The notes under the pieces were generated by a model. The model ran no database searches. It saw only the letters and a list, made by a program, of their open reading frames with translations, and was not told where the DNA came from. Both the position numbers and the translations under genes were made by a program. A DNA stretch of 64,000 nucleotides from Pseudomonadales bacterium (GTDB lineage: Bacteria > Pseudomonadota > Gammaproteobacteria > Pseudomonadales > Azotimanducaceae), in the NCBI GenBank assembly GCA_028285415.1, contig JANQPF010000022.1:278048-342047 (forward strand), given 5' to 3'. Shown in pieces: positions 1 to 8,569 of this stretch (the stretch's first letter is position 1; each line of letters starts with the position of its first letter).

Positions 1-1
1 C

Positions 2-262
2 GGGCATACGTTTCACGTCGGCACTGACGATGCTTACGTTGCGGTTTATACCACCGCGCAGCCGGTAGACGGCCATAGCGACAGCCACAGGCTGGGTGGC
101 CTCAATCACATCGGCGTGCAGGTGGAAGATCTCGACGCCGTCGAGCAGAGAGTTGTTGACGCAGGTTTCAAACCCTTCAATCACGAAGATTACGAACCGG
201 GTCGGCGCTTCTACTTTCTCGACGGTGATGACATCGAGTTCGAAGTTGTGAGCTACGCCTGA
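2..262 (+). CDS. VOC (glyoxalase/bleomycin-resistance) family protein, 3' part
   Basis: The reading frame is open from base 2 to the TGA at 260-262 and encodes the last 86 residues; the start lies outside the window. The peptide has the second half of a vicinal-oxygen-chelate fold: LGGLNHIGVQVEDLDAV opens a beta-alpha-beta-beta-beta module with its metal-type His, and it ends in FYFLDGDDIEFEVVSYA, the usual strand with a metal-type Glu. The family includes glyoxalase I, dioxygenases and drug-binding proteins, and the substrate cannot be told from this fragment. The last 10 bases overlap the convergent hipA stop. Confidence 0.8.
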   Translation, partial: GHTFHVGTDDAYVAVYTTAQPVDGHSDSHRLGGLNHIGVQVEDLDAVEQRVVDAGFKPFNHEDYEPGRRFYFLDGDDIEFEVVSYA

Positions 263-1488
263 GAGCTTTCCCGCCAGCGCGTCACGACATCGCGAAACGC
301 AAAGCAGCGTTCAAGCAGGGCAACGTCGCTTGCCAGCACGCCGGCATCATGCATGGCTTCGCGCCAGCCGGCGGTTGCTGCAAGCACCTCGTCGGCGATG
401 GTGCGACCGCGTTCCCCGGTCAGGCCGAGACGCTCTACGGCGGCGTTGAAGTTGTCGATGCTGGGGGTGTTGCCGAACGCACCGAGGGCAATCGCGTGTG
501 AACCCTGCAGACCCGTGTTGGGCACGATGTCGTAGCCGGGGGTCAGCAGATACTGGGATTCTTTCGCCTTTTTGTAGAACGCGTGATTGCGCAGATGATC
601 GTCGGTATTGCCGATGGCCACGTTGAACAGCATACGGCGGAAGATGTCCCCGCCGAGGTCGAGCGTCGCGGTGCCAATCCGATTGCCGAGCTGAAAGATA
701 CCCGGATACGACATGGCTGCTTCGTCGTACTGGGTGATATCGAACTTGTTGATGAGACTCGCCACGGAGATGAGGTGGTGCTGGTCTTTGCCGTCGATAT
801 CGAAGCGCTCGACGAGGAGCACGGGTCCTCTGGCGGTTTCGGTCAGCTCGACGTCGGGTACTTCAATGTCTGCGGCGCGCGCCATGCGCATGCTGACGTA
901 CTCGACCTTACACATGTCGACCAGATCGGATTCCCTGGCAAACTTGGCGATCCAGCTGCCGCCGTCGTAGTCGATGAGGGTTTTGGGTCGCGCACCGCCA
1001 AGGCCGCTGCCGTGAAAGAAATACGGTTCGAGGCTTCGGTCGACTTCACGGCCGGCCTCGATGTCATCGGCAATCTGCTGCAGATGCACCAGGTTTTCAA
1101 AGGGCCGCGCGGGTACGGGTCGCAGCGCGTCGCGCAGTTCCCCCGTGAAATGCAGAGCGCCGACACCCTCACCGGATGCTGCGAGCAGAAATTCGATGGC
1201 GGTGATCGGCGGCGGCTGTCGGGTTTTGGCGAGCTGGCGTCTGCCCCACTCGTCGGGCCCGGCATCAATCATGACGCCGAATACGCCGGGCGCCTCCCGC
1301 GTCCGCGGATTATCGTGAATGTCCTCGATGAGCGGCAGGTTGACCGGATCCAGTGCGAACGCGCGGGGGTGCTCCAGATAGCCGCGGGCATACTTGAAGC
1401 GACCGCGCGTATCGTCGACCAGCAGCTGACCGGTCAGGACTTTGTTGCCGTCACCGAGATCCACGTGCACAAAGAGCTTTTCGCTCAT
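253..1488 (-). CDS. hipA: HipA-family serine/threonine kinase toxin
   Basis: This 411-residue protein has the HipA kinase architecture: an N-terminal barrel-like region, a GGARPK nucleotide-loop motif, the catalytic loop IGNTDDHLRNHAF and the metal-binding segment LTPGYDIVP. All catalytic Asp/Asn positions I can recognise are present, so it should be active. In known HipA proteins the kinase phosphorylates a tRNA-synthetase or related target and causes growth arrest or persistence. The start was set at the ATG whose first base is also the last base of the hipB stop (TAATG), implying translational coupling. An in-frame GTG lies 12 bases further upstream inside hipB. It converges on the VOC gene with a 10-base overlap. 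Confidence 0.88.
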   Translation of the reverse strand: MSEKLFVHVDLGDGNKVLTGQLLVDDTRGRFKYARGYLEHPRAFALDPVNLPLIEDIHDNPRTREAPGVFGVMIDAGPDEWGRRQLAKTRQPPPITAIEFLLAASGEGVGALHFTGELRDALRPVPARPFENLVHLQQIADDIEAGREVDRSLEPYFFHGSGLGGARPKTLIDYDGGSWIAKFARESDLVDMCKVEYVSMRMARAADIEVPDVELTETARGPVLLVERFDIDGKDQHHLISVASLINKFDITQYDEAAMSYPGIFQLGNRIGTATLDLGGDIFRRMLFNVAIGNTDDHLRNHAFYKKAKESQYLLTPGYDIVPNTGLQGSHAIALGAFGNTPSIDNFNAAVERLGLTGERGRTIADEVLAATAGWREAMHDAGVLASDVALLERCFAFRDVVTRWRESSQA

Positions 1489-1835
1489 TACAGCTCCCAC
1501 TCGTCGGCGCTGACACGGGGTTCGCGGGCGCGCTGGCGCAGGTCACCGCGCGCCAGCGCCTCGCCCAGGGTGTCGGACCCGGGTGCGAGCACCCGATCCA
1601 GCACGGTCGGCAGGCCGTAAACGTCAAAGAGCGCAAGATAGGCGGCGACGGAAACGTGGGGTGAGCCGCTTTCCACTTTCTTGACCGAGCTTTCCGACAG
1701 ACCTGCTTTCTCGGCGGTCAGGGCCTGGGTCCAGTTGCGGCGCAGGCGGGCCTCTTTCAGGCGTCCGCCGAGCTGCAGCAGGCTGCCGAGTGCGGCATCG
1801 CTGAGGACGCTGTAGGCTTTGGATTTTCGCGGCAT
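1488..1835 (-). CDS. hipB: HipB-like XRE-family antitoxin and autoregulator
   Basis: This 115-residue protein carries an HTH_XRE domain in its centre (RLRRNWTQALTAEKAGLSES is the helix-turn-helix core, followed by VKKVESGSP). HipB proteins neutralise HipA and repress the hipBA promoter. It is directly upstream of hipA and shares the TAATG junction. The ATG encoding MPRKSK was chosen; a TTG 12 bases upstream would add MQFY. The C-terminal tail after the HTH is long (about 45 residues), as in many HipB homologues whose tail docks on HipA. Confidence 0.85.
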   Translation of the reverse strand: MPRKSKAYSVLSDAALGSLLQLGGRLKEARLRRNWTQALTAEKAGLSESSVKKVESGSPHVSVAAYLALFDVYGLPTVLDRVLAPGSDTLGEALARGDLRQRAREPRVSADEWEL

Positions 1836-2027
1836 ATAAAACTGCAAACATCGTATTTGGGTTTATTAAAACCTATTCGAACGAAGAACAGTAGTGCACG
1901 CGTCACAGCTGCGATCGAAAATAGGATTCGTATGGATTTATATACACCTGTTAAAAAGAAATAGAGATCTATAAAGATCTGTTCAGTTCCCGGGCAGACG
2001 TTGCCTCAAGCGTCTACCCTTAACAGG
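1836..2027 (-). promoter_or_regulatory. hipBA promoter/operator region
   Basis: This 192-base spacer between hipB and the HD-GYP gene is clearly AT-richer than its surroundings. It holds imperfect inverted arms CCTATTCGA (1872-1880) and TCGAAAATAGG (1915-1925) and two AGATCT palindromes (1965-1970 and 1975-1980). HipB-type repressors bind inverted repeats with 6-8 base spacers, so autoregulatory operators are expected here. No specific site is proven. Confidence 0.4.
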
Positions 2028-3230
2028 ATGAGCGGCGAACCTGAGAACCTGGCGAACCTGATTGAAGTGCCCGTGGCGGGATTGCGTCCGGGCATGTACG
2101 TCGCGGCGCTCGACCGGCCGTGGCTCGATACACCCTTTGCCATGCAGGGCTTCGAGATCAAAGATCAGGATGATGCCGACTATGTCTCACGACACTGCGA
2201 CTACGTGTTCGTCGATCCCCGTCGCAAGGTCTCCGGACGCTACCTGCCGCGGCGCAACGCCGCCAGCCGCAAAGACCCGGTCTCACTGAAGTCGGAATTC
2301 AAGCGGATGGATGCGGAGTTCGAATCCGCTGCGACCGCGATCGAGAAAGTGTTCGACGAGGTCCGCCGCAATCGCCGTCTCGAGCTCGCCGCCATGCAGA
2401 GCGCCATCAATCCGCTGATCGACAGCGTGCTGCGCAACCGTGACGCGCTGGCAGCGCTGATGCGTCTGCGACGCAAAGGGAACTACCTCTTCAATCACTC
2501 GATGGCCTGTGTTGTCTGGGCGGCCATCCTGGGGCGTCATCTTGGCCTCGACGGCCAGGCGCTGCAGGAGGTTGCGCTCGGTGTGTCCGTCATGGACGTC
2601 GGGATGACTGATTTGCCGGACAGCGTGCTCAACAAGAACGGTCCGCTCAGTCCGCCGGAGCTGGACCTTTTACGTGCTCACGTGAAAGGCAGTCTCGATA
2701 TCGTACAGGCCGCCGGTGAAGTTGCGCCCAGCGTGCTCAACCTCATTGCGTGCCACCATGAGCGCCACGACGGCTCCGGCTATCCGCAGGGCCTGCAGGA
2801 TCAGGACATCCCGATGCTCGCGCGCATTGCCGGTCTCGTCGACAGCTACGACGCCATGATCAGTGAACGGCCCCACGCCCCTGCGCGCAGTTCGTTCACC
2901 GCGATCCAGGAACTCGTGGACAGCAAAGACCAGCTCTTTCAGGGGGCGCTCGTCGAGCAATTCGTGCAGGCGGTTGGTCTCTTTCCGACCGGCACGGTCG
3001 TAGAGCTCAACTCCGGGGAGGTAGGGGTGGTCGTGCAGCAGAACGACACGCGGCGCCTGCGTCCGAAACTGGTGCTCATCCTCGACGCAAACAAGCAACA
3101 GCGCGCGGACTTCCCGCTGATTGACCTCAGCAAGTACACACCCGACAGTCAGGGACAGGCCGTGGTCTGGATTGCCCGGGATCTGGAAGCGGGTGCATAC
3201 GGGATCGCGCCTGATGACTACTTCCTCTAA
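2028..3230 (+). CDS. DUF3391 / HD-GYP domain protein with degenerate HD dyad
   Basis: This 400-residue protein has an N-terminal DUF3391-like region (about residues 8-100, VPVAGLRPGMYVAALDRPW) and an HD-GYP domain (about 140-330). HD-GYP proteins are cyclic-di-GMP phosphodiesterases. The HHERHDGSGYP motif (residues 243-253), His157 and His218 are retained. The core HD dyad reads MD (189-190) in VMDVGM where HDIGK is usual, so a metal ligand is missing and catalysis is doubtful; a c-di-GMP sensor role is possible. The ATG at 2028 with an upstream AACAGG was preferred over a TTG at 2001. It overlaps the EAL gene by 17 bases. Confidence 0.85.
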   Translation: MSGEPENLANLIEVPVAGLRPGMYVAALDRPWLDTPFAMQGFEIKDQDDADYVSRHCDYVFVDPRRKVSGRYLPRRNAASRKDPVSLKSEFKRMDAEFESAATAIEKVFDEVRRNRRLELAAMQSAINPLIDSVLRNRDALAALMRLRRKGNYLFNHSMACVVWAAILGRHLGLDGQALQEVALGVSVMDVGMTDLPDSVLNKNGPLSPPELDLLRAHVKGSLDIVQAAGEVAPSVLNLIACHHERHDGSGYPQGLQDQDIPMLARIAGLVDSYDAMISERPHAPARSSFTAIQELVDSKDQLFQGALVEQFVQAVGLFPTGTVVELNSGEVGVVVQQNDTRRLRPKLVLILDANKQQRADFPLIDLSKYTPDSQGQAVVWIARDLEAGAYGIAPDDYFL

Positions 3231-4443
3231 CCTGCATTGCCACGCCGCCGTGCGGCTGACCGGTCTCGACCGAATCCGCCAGCACATCGGTCCAGAAACG
3301 ACGCGTCTGTATATCGAAGCGTTCGAAGCACGGCTGAAAGCGGTGCTGCGCCCGGTCGACAAGCTGATCAAGCTCGAGGAGGGCAGCTATTGCCTGGTGC
3401 TGCGCGAAGTCACCGCACACAACCTGGTGGTGCTGGCCGCGGCCAAAATGGAACGACTCCTCGAAGCGCCCGAAGACGTTGTGGGGGAGCGGCTCTTTTT
3501 CAACTATCACGCCGGATTTGCTCCGCCTCCCGACGATGCCACGGCGAACACAGACGTGCTGCGGGCTGCGCAGGGTGCGCTGCAGGAGGCAATTGCAGCC
3601 GGGCGCGCCGTTCTTGTTCTGTCCGGACAGGAGCCGACGCCGGAGGAGCCGGACGAGATGTTGCTGCCGCGCATCGAGCAGGGTCTGCAGCGTGGTGAGT
3701 TTACGCTGTACTACCAGCCGAAAGTCAGCGCCGCGTTCGGTAACGTCGTCGGCGCTGAGGGGCTGGTGCGCTGGATCGACACGGAGACGCAGAAAGTCAT
3801 CCCTCCGGGCGTGTTCATTGAGCTGGCTGAGCGCTCGGGACTGATCAAACCGCTGACAGAGCATCTCATCCGGGAAGCGGCGTCCAGGTGCTCACGCTGG
3901 GCTTCATCGGTCTCGGTTGCCGTGAACGTACCGCCGGTGATGCTGGAGCAGGCGGGTCTCCCGGCGGTCGTCGAAGACGCGCTTGGGGTGTTTCATCTGG
4001 ACCCCGCCCGCCTCACGCTCGAGATTACCGAACGCGGACGCTTACCTGTGGTCGCGCTCGAACGATTGAATCAGCTGCGCGCGCTCGGGGTGAAGGTTGC
4101 CATTGACGATTTCGGGACCGGGCAGAGTTCGCTCAGCTATCTGCGTGATCTGCCGGCCGATCAAATCAAAGTTGACCGTTCCTTTGTCAGCGCAATGGCC
4201 GAGTCGGTCAAGGATCGTTCGATCGTGCAGGGCTGCATTGATCTGGCCCATCACTGCGGCATGGAAGCAGTTGCCGAGGGTGTCGAAGACGAAGCCACCG
4301 CCGAGCGATTGAAAGAGATGAGCTGCGATGTCCTGCAGGGCTACTGGTTCGGCAAACCCGTACCGGGACAGACATTCGAAAAGGAACATCTCGCCGGCAA
4401 CCTTGCCGCCGCCGAACCGGACCGCTACAGCGCGCTTCGCTGA
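3214..4443 (+). CDS. Degenerate GGDEF-like / EAL domain phosphodiesterase
   Basis: This 409-residue protein begins with a vestigial GGDEF-like region (residues 1-140; the signature loop reads LEEGSYCLVL) followed by an EAL domain (about 150-395). EAL domains hydrolyse c-di-GMP to pGpG. The signature is AEGLVRW (EGL instead of EAL, residues 182-184). LEITERGRL, DDFGTGQSSLSYLRDLPADQ, IKVDRSFV and AEGVED are present, so metal and base residues look conserved and activity is plausible. The ATG lies inside the end of the HD-GYP gene, so the two are probably made and act together. No signal peptide or membrane segment is seen. Confidence 0.87.
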   Translation: MTTSSNLHCHAAVRLTGLDRIRQHIGPETTRLYIEAFEARLKAVLRPVDKLIKLEEGSYCLVLREVTAHNLVVLAAAKMERLLEAPEDVVGERLFFNYHAGFAPPPDDATANTDVLRAAQGALQEAIAAGRAVLVLSGQEPTPEEPDEMLLPRIEQGLQRGEFTLYYQPKVSAAFGNVVGAEGLVRWIDTETQKVIPPGVFIELAERSGLIKPLTEHLIREAASRCSRWASSVSVAVNVPPVMLEQAGLPAVVEDALGVFHLDPARLTLEITERGRLPVVALERLNQLRALGVKVAIDDFGTGQSSLSYLRDLPADQIKVDRSFVSAMAESVKDRSIVQGCIDLAHHCGMEAVAEGVEDEATAERLKEMSCDVLQGYWFGKPVPGQTFEKEHLAGNLAAAEPDRYSALR

Positions 4444-4476
4444 GCCCTGACCCTACTCGGGCTGGATTGCAGCGAC

Positions 4477-4482
4477 TATACT
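4477..4482 (+). promoter_or_regulatory. Candidate -10 element upstream of the phosphoribosyltransferase gene
   Basis: TATACT sits about 36 bases before the chosen ATG in the short gap after the EAL gene. No good -35 was seen at the right spacing, so this is a weak promoter suggestion that would separate the salvage gene from the signalling pair. Confidence 0.3.
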
Positions 4483-4517
4483 ACGCCGCCTTCTGAGAGA
4501 GCGTGCCAATTCCGTCT

Positions 4518-5102
4518 ATGTCCAAACACGAAGAAAAGATCTACATCACCGCTGAGGAACTGCTGCGTGACTCGTTTGCGCTGGGCCTGCAGGTCATCGA
4601 GAGCGGCTTTCAGCCGGATTTCATTGTCGCGGTCTGGCGCGGCGGCACCCCGGTGGGTATTGCGGTTCAGGAGCTTCTGAAATACGCGGCGGTGGACACC
4701 GATCACATTGCCATTCGCACGTCCTATTACCACGGCATCGACAAAACCCATAGCCAGGTGCAGGTCCACAACCTCGGCTATCTGCTGGAAAACCTAAACT
4801 ACGATCATTCGCTGCTGATCGTCGACGACGTTTTCGACCGGGGCCGCAGCATCGAGGCAATCATCAAGGAGCTGAAACGCCTGACGCGGCGTAACATGCC
4901 GAAAGACATACGCGTCGCCACGGTCTGGTTCAAGCCCGAGAAGAACGTGACGGATCTGGTGCCCGATTACTTCGTGAACGAAACCAACCGCTGGCTCGTG
5001 TTTCCCCACGAGCTTGACGGTTTGAGTGAAGACGAAGTCAACGAAGGCAAGCCGGTGATCGCCGATCTGGTCATGCGTGCCAAGGCGCTGCAGAACGCGT
5101 GA
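4518..5102 (+). CDS. Purine-type phosphoribosyltransferase (HPRT/XPRT-like)
   Basis: This 194-residue type I PRTase has the PRPP-binding loop LLIVDDVFDRGRS near residue 105, and the VAVWRGGTPVG loop near residue 40 that resembles the pyrophosphate loop of hypoxanthine/xanthine/guanine PRTases. The expected reaction is purine base plus PRPP to nucleoside monophosphate. Its place immediately before the purine-catabolism island supports a salvage role. The start is uncertain: a GTG at 4503 has a purine-rich GAGAGA only 2 bases upstream, while the ATG at 4518 lacks a good Shine-Dalgarno. Confidence 0.75.
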   Translation: MSKHEEKIYITAEELLRDSFALGLQVIESGFQPDFIVAVWRGGTPVGIAVQELLKYAAVDTDHIAIRTSYYHGIDKTHSQVQVHNLGYLLENLNYDHSLLIVDDVFDRGRSIEAIIKELKRLTRRNMPKDIRVATVWFKPEKNVTDLVPDYFVNETNRWLVFPHELDGLSEDEVNEGKPVIADLVMRAKALQNA

Positions 5103-5142
5103 GCCTTGCAGCGAGGTGCGGTCGCCTTGATGGAGAAATGTG

Positions 5143-6054
5143 GTGAGTGACGGCTATCCCCGGGACATGATTGGCTATGGTGCGACGCCGCCGGATCCGC
5201 AGTGGCCCGGTGGTGCGCGCCTTGCGCTGCAGTTTGTCCTCAACTACGAAGAGGGCGCGGAAAACAGCGTGCTGCACGGGGACGACGGTTCGGAGACCTT
5301 CCTTTCCGAGATCATTGGCGCGAAAGCTTATCCCGCTCGGCACATGAGCATGGAAAGTCTCTACGAATACGGCTCTCGCGCCGGATTCTGGAGGCTGCAT
5401 GCGCTATTCGACGAATACCAGATTCCCGTGACGGTCTTTGGCGTCGCCATGGCGCTGGCGCGGAACCCGGCCGCGGTGGACGCCATGCAGGCTGCAGACT
5501 GGGAGATTGCGAGTCATGCATACCGGTGGATCGACCACCAGTTCATGTCGGAAGACGAGGAACGGGAGCAGATCCGCCGCGCGATAGAGGTGCACACGGA
5601 AGTGACGGGTGAACGCCCGCTTGGTTGGTACACGGGGCGCGACAGTCCGAATACCCGGCGACTCGTGATCGAGGCGGGGGGCTTTCTGTACGACTCGGAT
5701 TCATATGCTGACGACCTGCCGTACTGGCACGAACATAGTGGCGCCCATCATCTTGTCGTGCCGTATACGCTGGACGCCAACGACATGCGCTTCGCCACGG
5801 CGCAGGGCTTCAACGCGCCGTCGCAGTTTGTCGACTATCTGCGCTCAGCCTTCGACGAGCTCTATCGCGAAGGCGCGAATGCGCCGAAGATGATGAGCGT
5901 GGGACTGCACTGTCGCATTGTCGGCCGGCCGGGCAGGGCGGCTGCGCTCCGCCAGTTTCTCGACTATGTGCGGGGATTCGACGACGTCTGGATCTGCCGC
6001 CGCATCGACATCGCGCGCCACTGGCACGCTACCCACGCGCCGTCGTCTGCATAG
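5143..6054 (+). CDS. puuE: Allantoinase PuuE (polysaccharide-deacetylase fold)
   Basis: This protein of about 303 residues matches the cofactor-independent PuuE allantoinase family, which converts S-allantoin to allantoate. YPRDMIGYGATPPDPQWPGG at the N-terminus and NYEEGAENSVLHGD nearby are characteristic, and EIASHAYRWIDHQFM and RPLGWYTGRDSPNTRRL supply conserved His/Arg positions. A GTG at 5143, 7 bases after GGAG, was chosen; a GTG at 5140 is equally possible. It runs toward the convergent puuD gene. No allantoicase or ureidoglycolate gene is in the window, so the pathway continues elsewhere or stops at allantoate. Confidence 0.9.
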   Translation: MSDGYPRDMIGYGATPPDPQWPGGARLALQFVLNYEEGAENSVLHGDDGSETFLSEIIGAKAYPARHMSMESLYEYGSRAGFWRLHALFDEYQIPVTVFGVAMALARNPAAVDAMQAADWEIASHAYRWIDHQFMSEDEEREQIRRAIEVHTEVTGERPLGWYTGRDSPNTRRLVIEAGGFLYDSDSYADDLPYWHEHSGAHHLVVPYTLDANDMRFATAQGFNAPSQFVDYLRSAFDELYREGANAPKMMSVGLHCRIVGRPGRAAALRQFLDYVRGFDDVWICRRIDIARHWHATHAPSSA

Positions 6055-6080
6055 GGCCTCGACGGTTCTTTAATTTCCGG

Positions 6081-6119
6081 CTTCATTCGCCAGCTTCATT
6101 CACCAGCTTCATTCGCCAG
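6081..6119. repeat. Three tandem 13-bp repeats at the puuD 3' end
   Basis: CTTCATTCGCCAG (6081-6093), CTTCATTCACCAG (6094-6106) and CTTCATTCGCCAG (6107-6119) are consecutive, and the first bases of a fourth unit follow. The puuD stop codon (6109-6111) lies in the third unit. Because 13 is not a multiple of 3, copy-number change would alter the C-terminus. It lies between convergent genes. Confidence 0.85.
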
Positions 6120-7287
6120 CTTCGGCGAGGTACCCCAGGAGCTGGCTGCGCTCCTCGTCGCTCATCTGGGTCAGATTTGCGAGCGGCATGTAGCGCGTCT
6201 GCACCGCGGTGTTGATCTGGCTGGCATGCGGCAGCATTTCCTCCGCCTGCGTGAGAATCATTCCGGCGGGCGGCGCGATGTAGCCTGCTGTGGTGGGCTC
6301 CTCCGCATGGCAGCCGGCGCAATGTTTCTGCACGATGGCGGTCACGGTCGCGGTGTCCGCACTTCGATCCACGTCTGCTGCCGACAGGTGCATGCCATAC
6401 TGAGCTACACCCACCAGAGCGACAAACGCGGCGGCTGCGGTGATGAGGATCTGTGGTTTGTGCTCGCCTCGATGTTTCAGGTTGAAATAGTGCCGGCAGT
6501 AAGCCGTCACCAGGGCAAGCGCAATGAGTAACAACCAACTCCACGACTGGCCGTACAGGAACGGGTAGTGATTGCCCAGCATGCAGAGGATGACAGGCAG
6601 GGTGAAGTAGTTGTTGTGGGTGGATCTTCGTTTGGCTGCGGCCGCCAGATCCGCGTCCGGCTCGCCGCCGCTTTCGATGGCAGCCACCAGCGACTTCTGC
6701 GCTGGAATGATGCCTAGAAACACGTTGCCCGCCATCACCGAGCCGAGAATGGCGCCGACGTGGATCATGGCGGCGCGTCCTGAGAAAAGCTGGAAGGCAA
6801 GCCAGCAAAGAAAGCTCACCCAGACGACAATGATGACGGCAAGAATCCCGTCTGAGCCGACGCGCCGCACCAGGAGCTCATAGCCGCCGACCCCGGCAGC
6901 CAGGAGTCCGAGACTTGCCAGCACGGCAGGTCCCGGGGATGTGACCCAACCGTCGGCGCCGAGCAGGTAAGTCTGCGCCTGCACGTAGTACATGAGCGCG
7001 AGCAGCGCAGTACCCGTCAGCCAGGTGCTGTATGCCTCCCATTTGAACCAGTGCAGCGTCGCGGGCATCTGCGGGGGGGCAAGTTCGTACTTGCCCACTT
7101 CGTATATCCCTCCGCCGTGAATCGACCAGAGTTCACCTTTGAGGCCGCGCTCTGCTTTGTCCTTGCCGGCGGGTTCGAGACTCAGGTCTAGCCAGATAAA
7201 ATAGAACGACGCGCCTACCCAAGCGATCCCGGTGATGACATGGGTCCACCGCAGGACCAGATTCAGCCATTCGATGAGCCAGTCCAT
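6109..7287 (-). CDS. puuD: Membrane urate oxidase/hydroxylase PuuD with C-terminal cytochrome c domain
   Basis: This 392-residue membrane protein begins MDWLIEWLNLVLRWTHVITG and has about eight hydrophobic segments, IHGGGIYEVGKYELAPPQMP as a family signature, and a C-terminal haem-binding motif CAGCHAEEP near residue 328. PuuD proteins oxidise urate to 5-hydroxyisourate at the inner membrane and pass electrons through the fused cytochrome c rather than making peroxide. It starts 1 base after the guaD stop, so it is the promoter-distal gene of a minus-strand operon running from xdhA. The stop lies within a tandem repeat, which makes the last residues potentially variable. Confidence 0.92.
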   Translation of the reverse strand: MDWLIEWLNLVLRWTHVITGIAWVGASFYFIWLDLSLEPAGKDKAERGLKGELWSIHGGGIYEVGKYELAPPQMPATLHWFKWEAYSTWLTGTALLALMYYVQAQTYLLGADGWVTSPGPAVLASLGLLAAGVGGYELLVRRVGSDGILAVIIVVWVSFLCWLAFQLFSGRAAMIHVGAILGSVMAGNVFLGIIPAQKSLVAAIESGGEPDADLAAAAKRRSTHNNYFTLPVILCMLGNHYPFLYGQSWSWLLLIALALVTAYCRHYFNLKHRGEHKPQILITAAAAFVALVGVAQYGMHLSAADVDRSADTATVTAIVQKHCAGCHAEEPTTAGYIAPPAGMILTQAEEMLPHASQINTAVQTRYMPLANLTQMSDEERSQLLGYLAEAGE

Positions 7288-7288
7288 C

Positions 7289-8569
7289 TCAGCGCTCCAT
7301 CACAACGTTGCCATTCACCCAGGTCCGCGCCACGCACCGTTCATCACCCAGCATGATGCAGGCGAAAAGCTCTTCCTCGAGCGATGAGGCGTGGGCCACG
7401 CGATTGTCTAGCACCGGGATGGTGTCGGTCTTCAGCGCGATGAGATCCGCTTCGTAGCCCGGCGCGATCCTGCCGATGACGTCGCCGAGGTCGAGCGCTC
7501 GCGCGTTGCCGAGGGTCGCCGCATAGAGCGCGGCAAACGGTGACCAGCTCAAGCCGTTCAGCTGACAGACTTTGTAGCCTTCCGCGAGGGTCGTCAGCAG
7601 ACTGTAACTCGTGCCGCCGCCAACGTCGGTGGCAACGGCGAGTTTCTGGTTCTGGAAGCGGTTGATCTCTAGCAGACCGCTGCCGAGAAACAGATTCGAC
7701 GTCGGGCAGAACACGACGGTACTGCCCCGCTCGGCGAGCAGATTGCGCTCCTCGTCTGACAGGTGAATGCCGTGGGCATACAGGCTCCTGGGCGTGAGGA
7801 GGCCGAAGCGGTCGTAGACGTCTGCGTAACTGCTCGCGTCCGGAAAGAGCTTGGCAACCTCGGCAATTTCTCCCGGGTTTTCCGACAGATGGCTGTGCAC
7901 ATAGACGCCCGGGAAGTCGACCGCAAGCTGCCCTGCGCCGGCCAGTTGTTGCGGCGTCGACGTGACGGCAAATCTCGGCGTTACCGCATACTGCAGCCTG
8001 CCGCTGCCGTGCCAGCGTTCGATCAGCTGGCGACTGGCGGGCAGGCCGAGGTCTTTTCCATCGAGGAGCTCCGGCGGGGCGTGCCGGTTCATCAGTACCT
8101 TACCCGCAATCAACCGCATGCCGGACGCGTGTGCCGCCTGCATGAGAACGTCCGTCGAATGCGGGTGCACGCTGGTGAACGCTGCGGCGCAGGTTGTACC
8201 GGCGGCAAACATCGCCTGTAGAAACGGTTCCGCTTGGGCCTCGGCGTAGTCCCGGTCGGCAAATTTCGTCTCAGCAGGGAAGGCGTAACTGTCGAGCCAG
8301 TCCATCAGCTGGGTACCGAAGCTCGCGAGGATGTGCAGCTGCGGAAAGTGAATGTGGGCATCGATGAAACCGGGCAGCAGCAGGCAGTCTCTGAGATCCT
8401 CGCAGTGATCGAGGTTGTGACCGGCGGTGCTGAAGTCGGCAGCGCTCTGCACTGACGTAATGAAGCCGTCACGTATCTCGACGACGGCGTCGGGCAGGTA
8501 GTCAGGCGCGTGTGTTTCTGGCGGTCCTGAGAAGCTCAGGCACCGGCTGCGCAAAAGTTTCGGTGCCAA
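7289..8569 (-). CDS. guaD: Guanine deaminase
   Basis: This 426-residue amidohydrolase has the zinc-binding LPGFIDAHIHFPQ (His72 and His74), SHLSENPGEI and YAHGIHLSDEE metal-site segments, and a VATDVGGGTSYSLL metal Asp, all typical of GuaD. It hydrolyses guanine to xanthine and ammonia, feeding xanthine dehydrogenase encoded upstream in the same operon. The start is a TTG placed directly after the uraH TGA, with no better in-frame ATG; coupling to uraH translation is likely. Length is normal for the family. Confidence 0.92.
   Translation of the reverse strand: MAPKLLRSRCLSFSGPPETHAPDYLPDAVVEIRDGFITSVQSAADFSTAGHNLDHCEDLRDCLLLPGFIDAHIHFPQLHILASFGTQLMDWLDSYAFPAETKFADRDYAEAQAEPFLQAMFAAGTTCAAAFTSVHPHSTDVLMQAAHASGMRLIAGKVLMNRHAPPELLDGKDLGLPASRQLIERWHGSGRLQYAVTPRFAVTSTPQQLAGAGQLAVDFPGVYVHSHLSENPGEIAEVAKLFPDASSYADVYDRFGLLTPRSLYAHGIHLSDEERNLLAERGSTVVFCPTSNLFLGSGLLEINRFQNQKLAVATDVGGGTSYSLLTTLAEGYKVCQLNGLSWSPFAALYAATLGNARALDLGDVIGRIAPGYEADLIALKTDTIPVLDNRVAHASSLEEELFACIMLGDERCVARTWVNGNVVMER

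Noticed and set aside
583..1620. 345-residue plus-strand ORF opposite hipA
   Set aside because: It is the antisense frame of the clearly recognised hipA/hipB genes and has no family signature.
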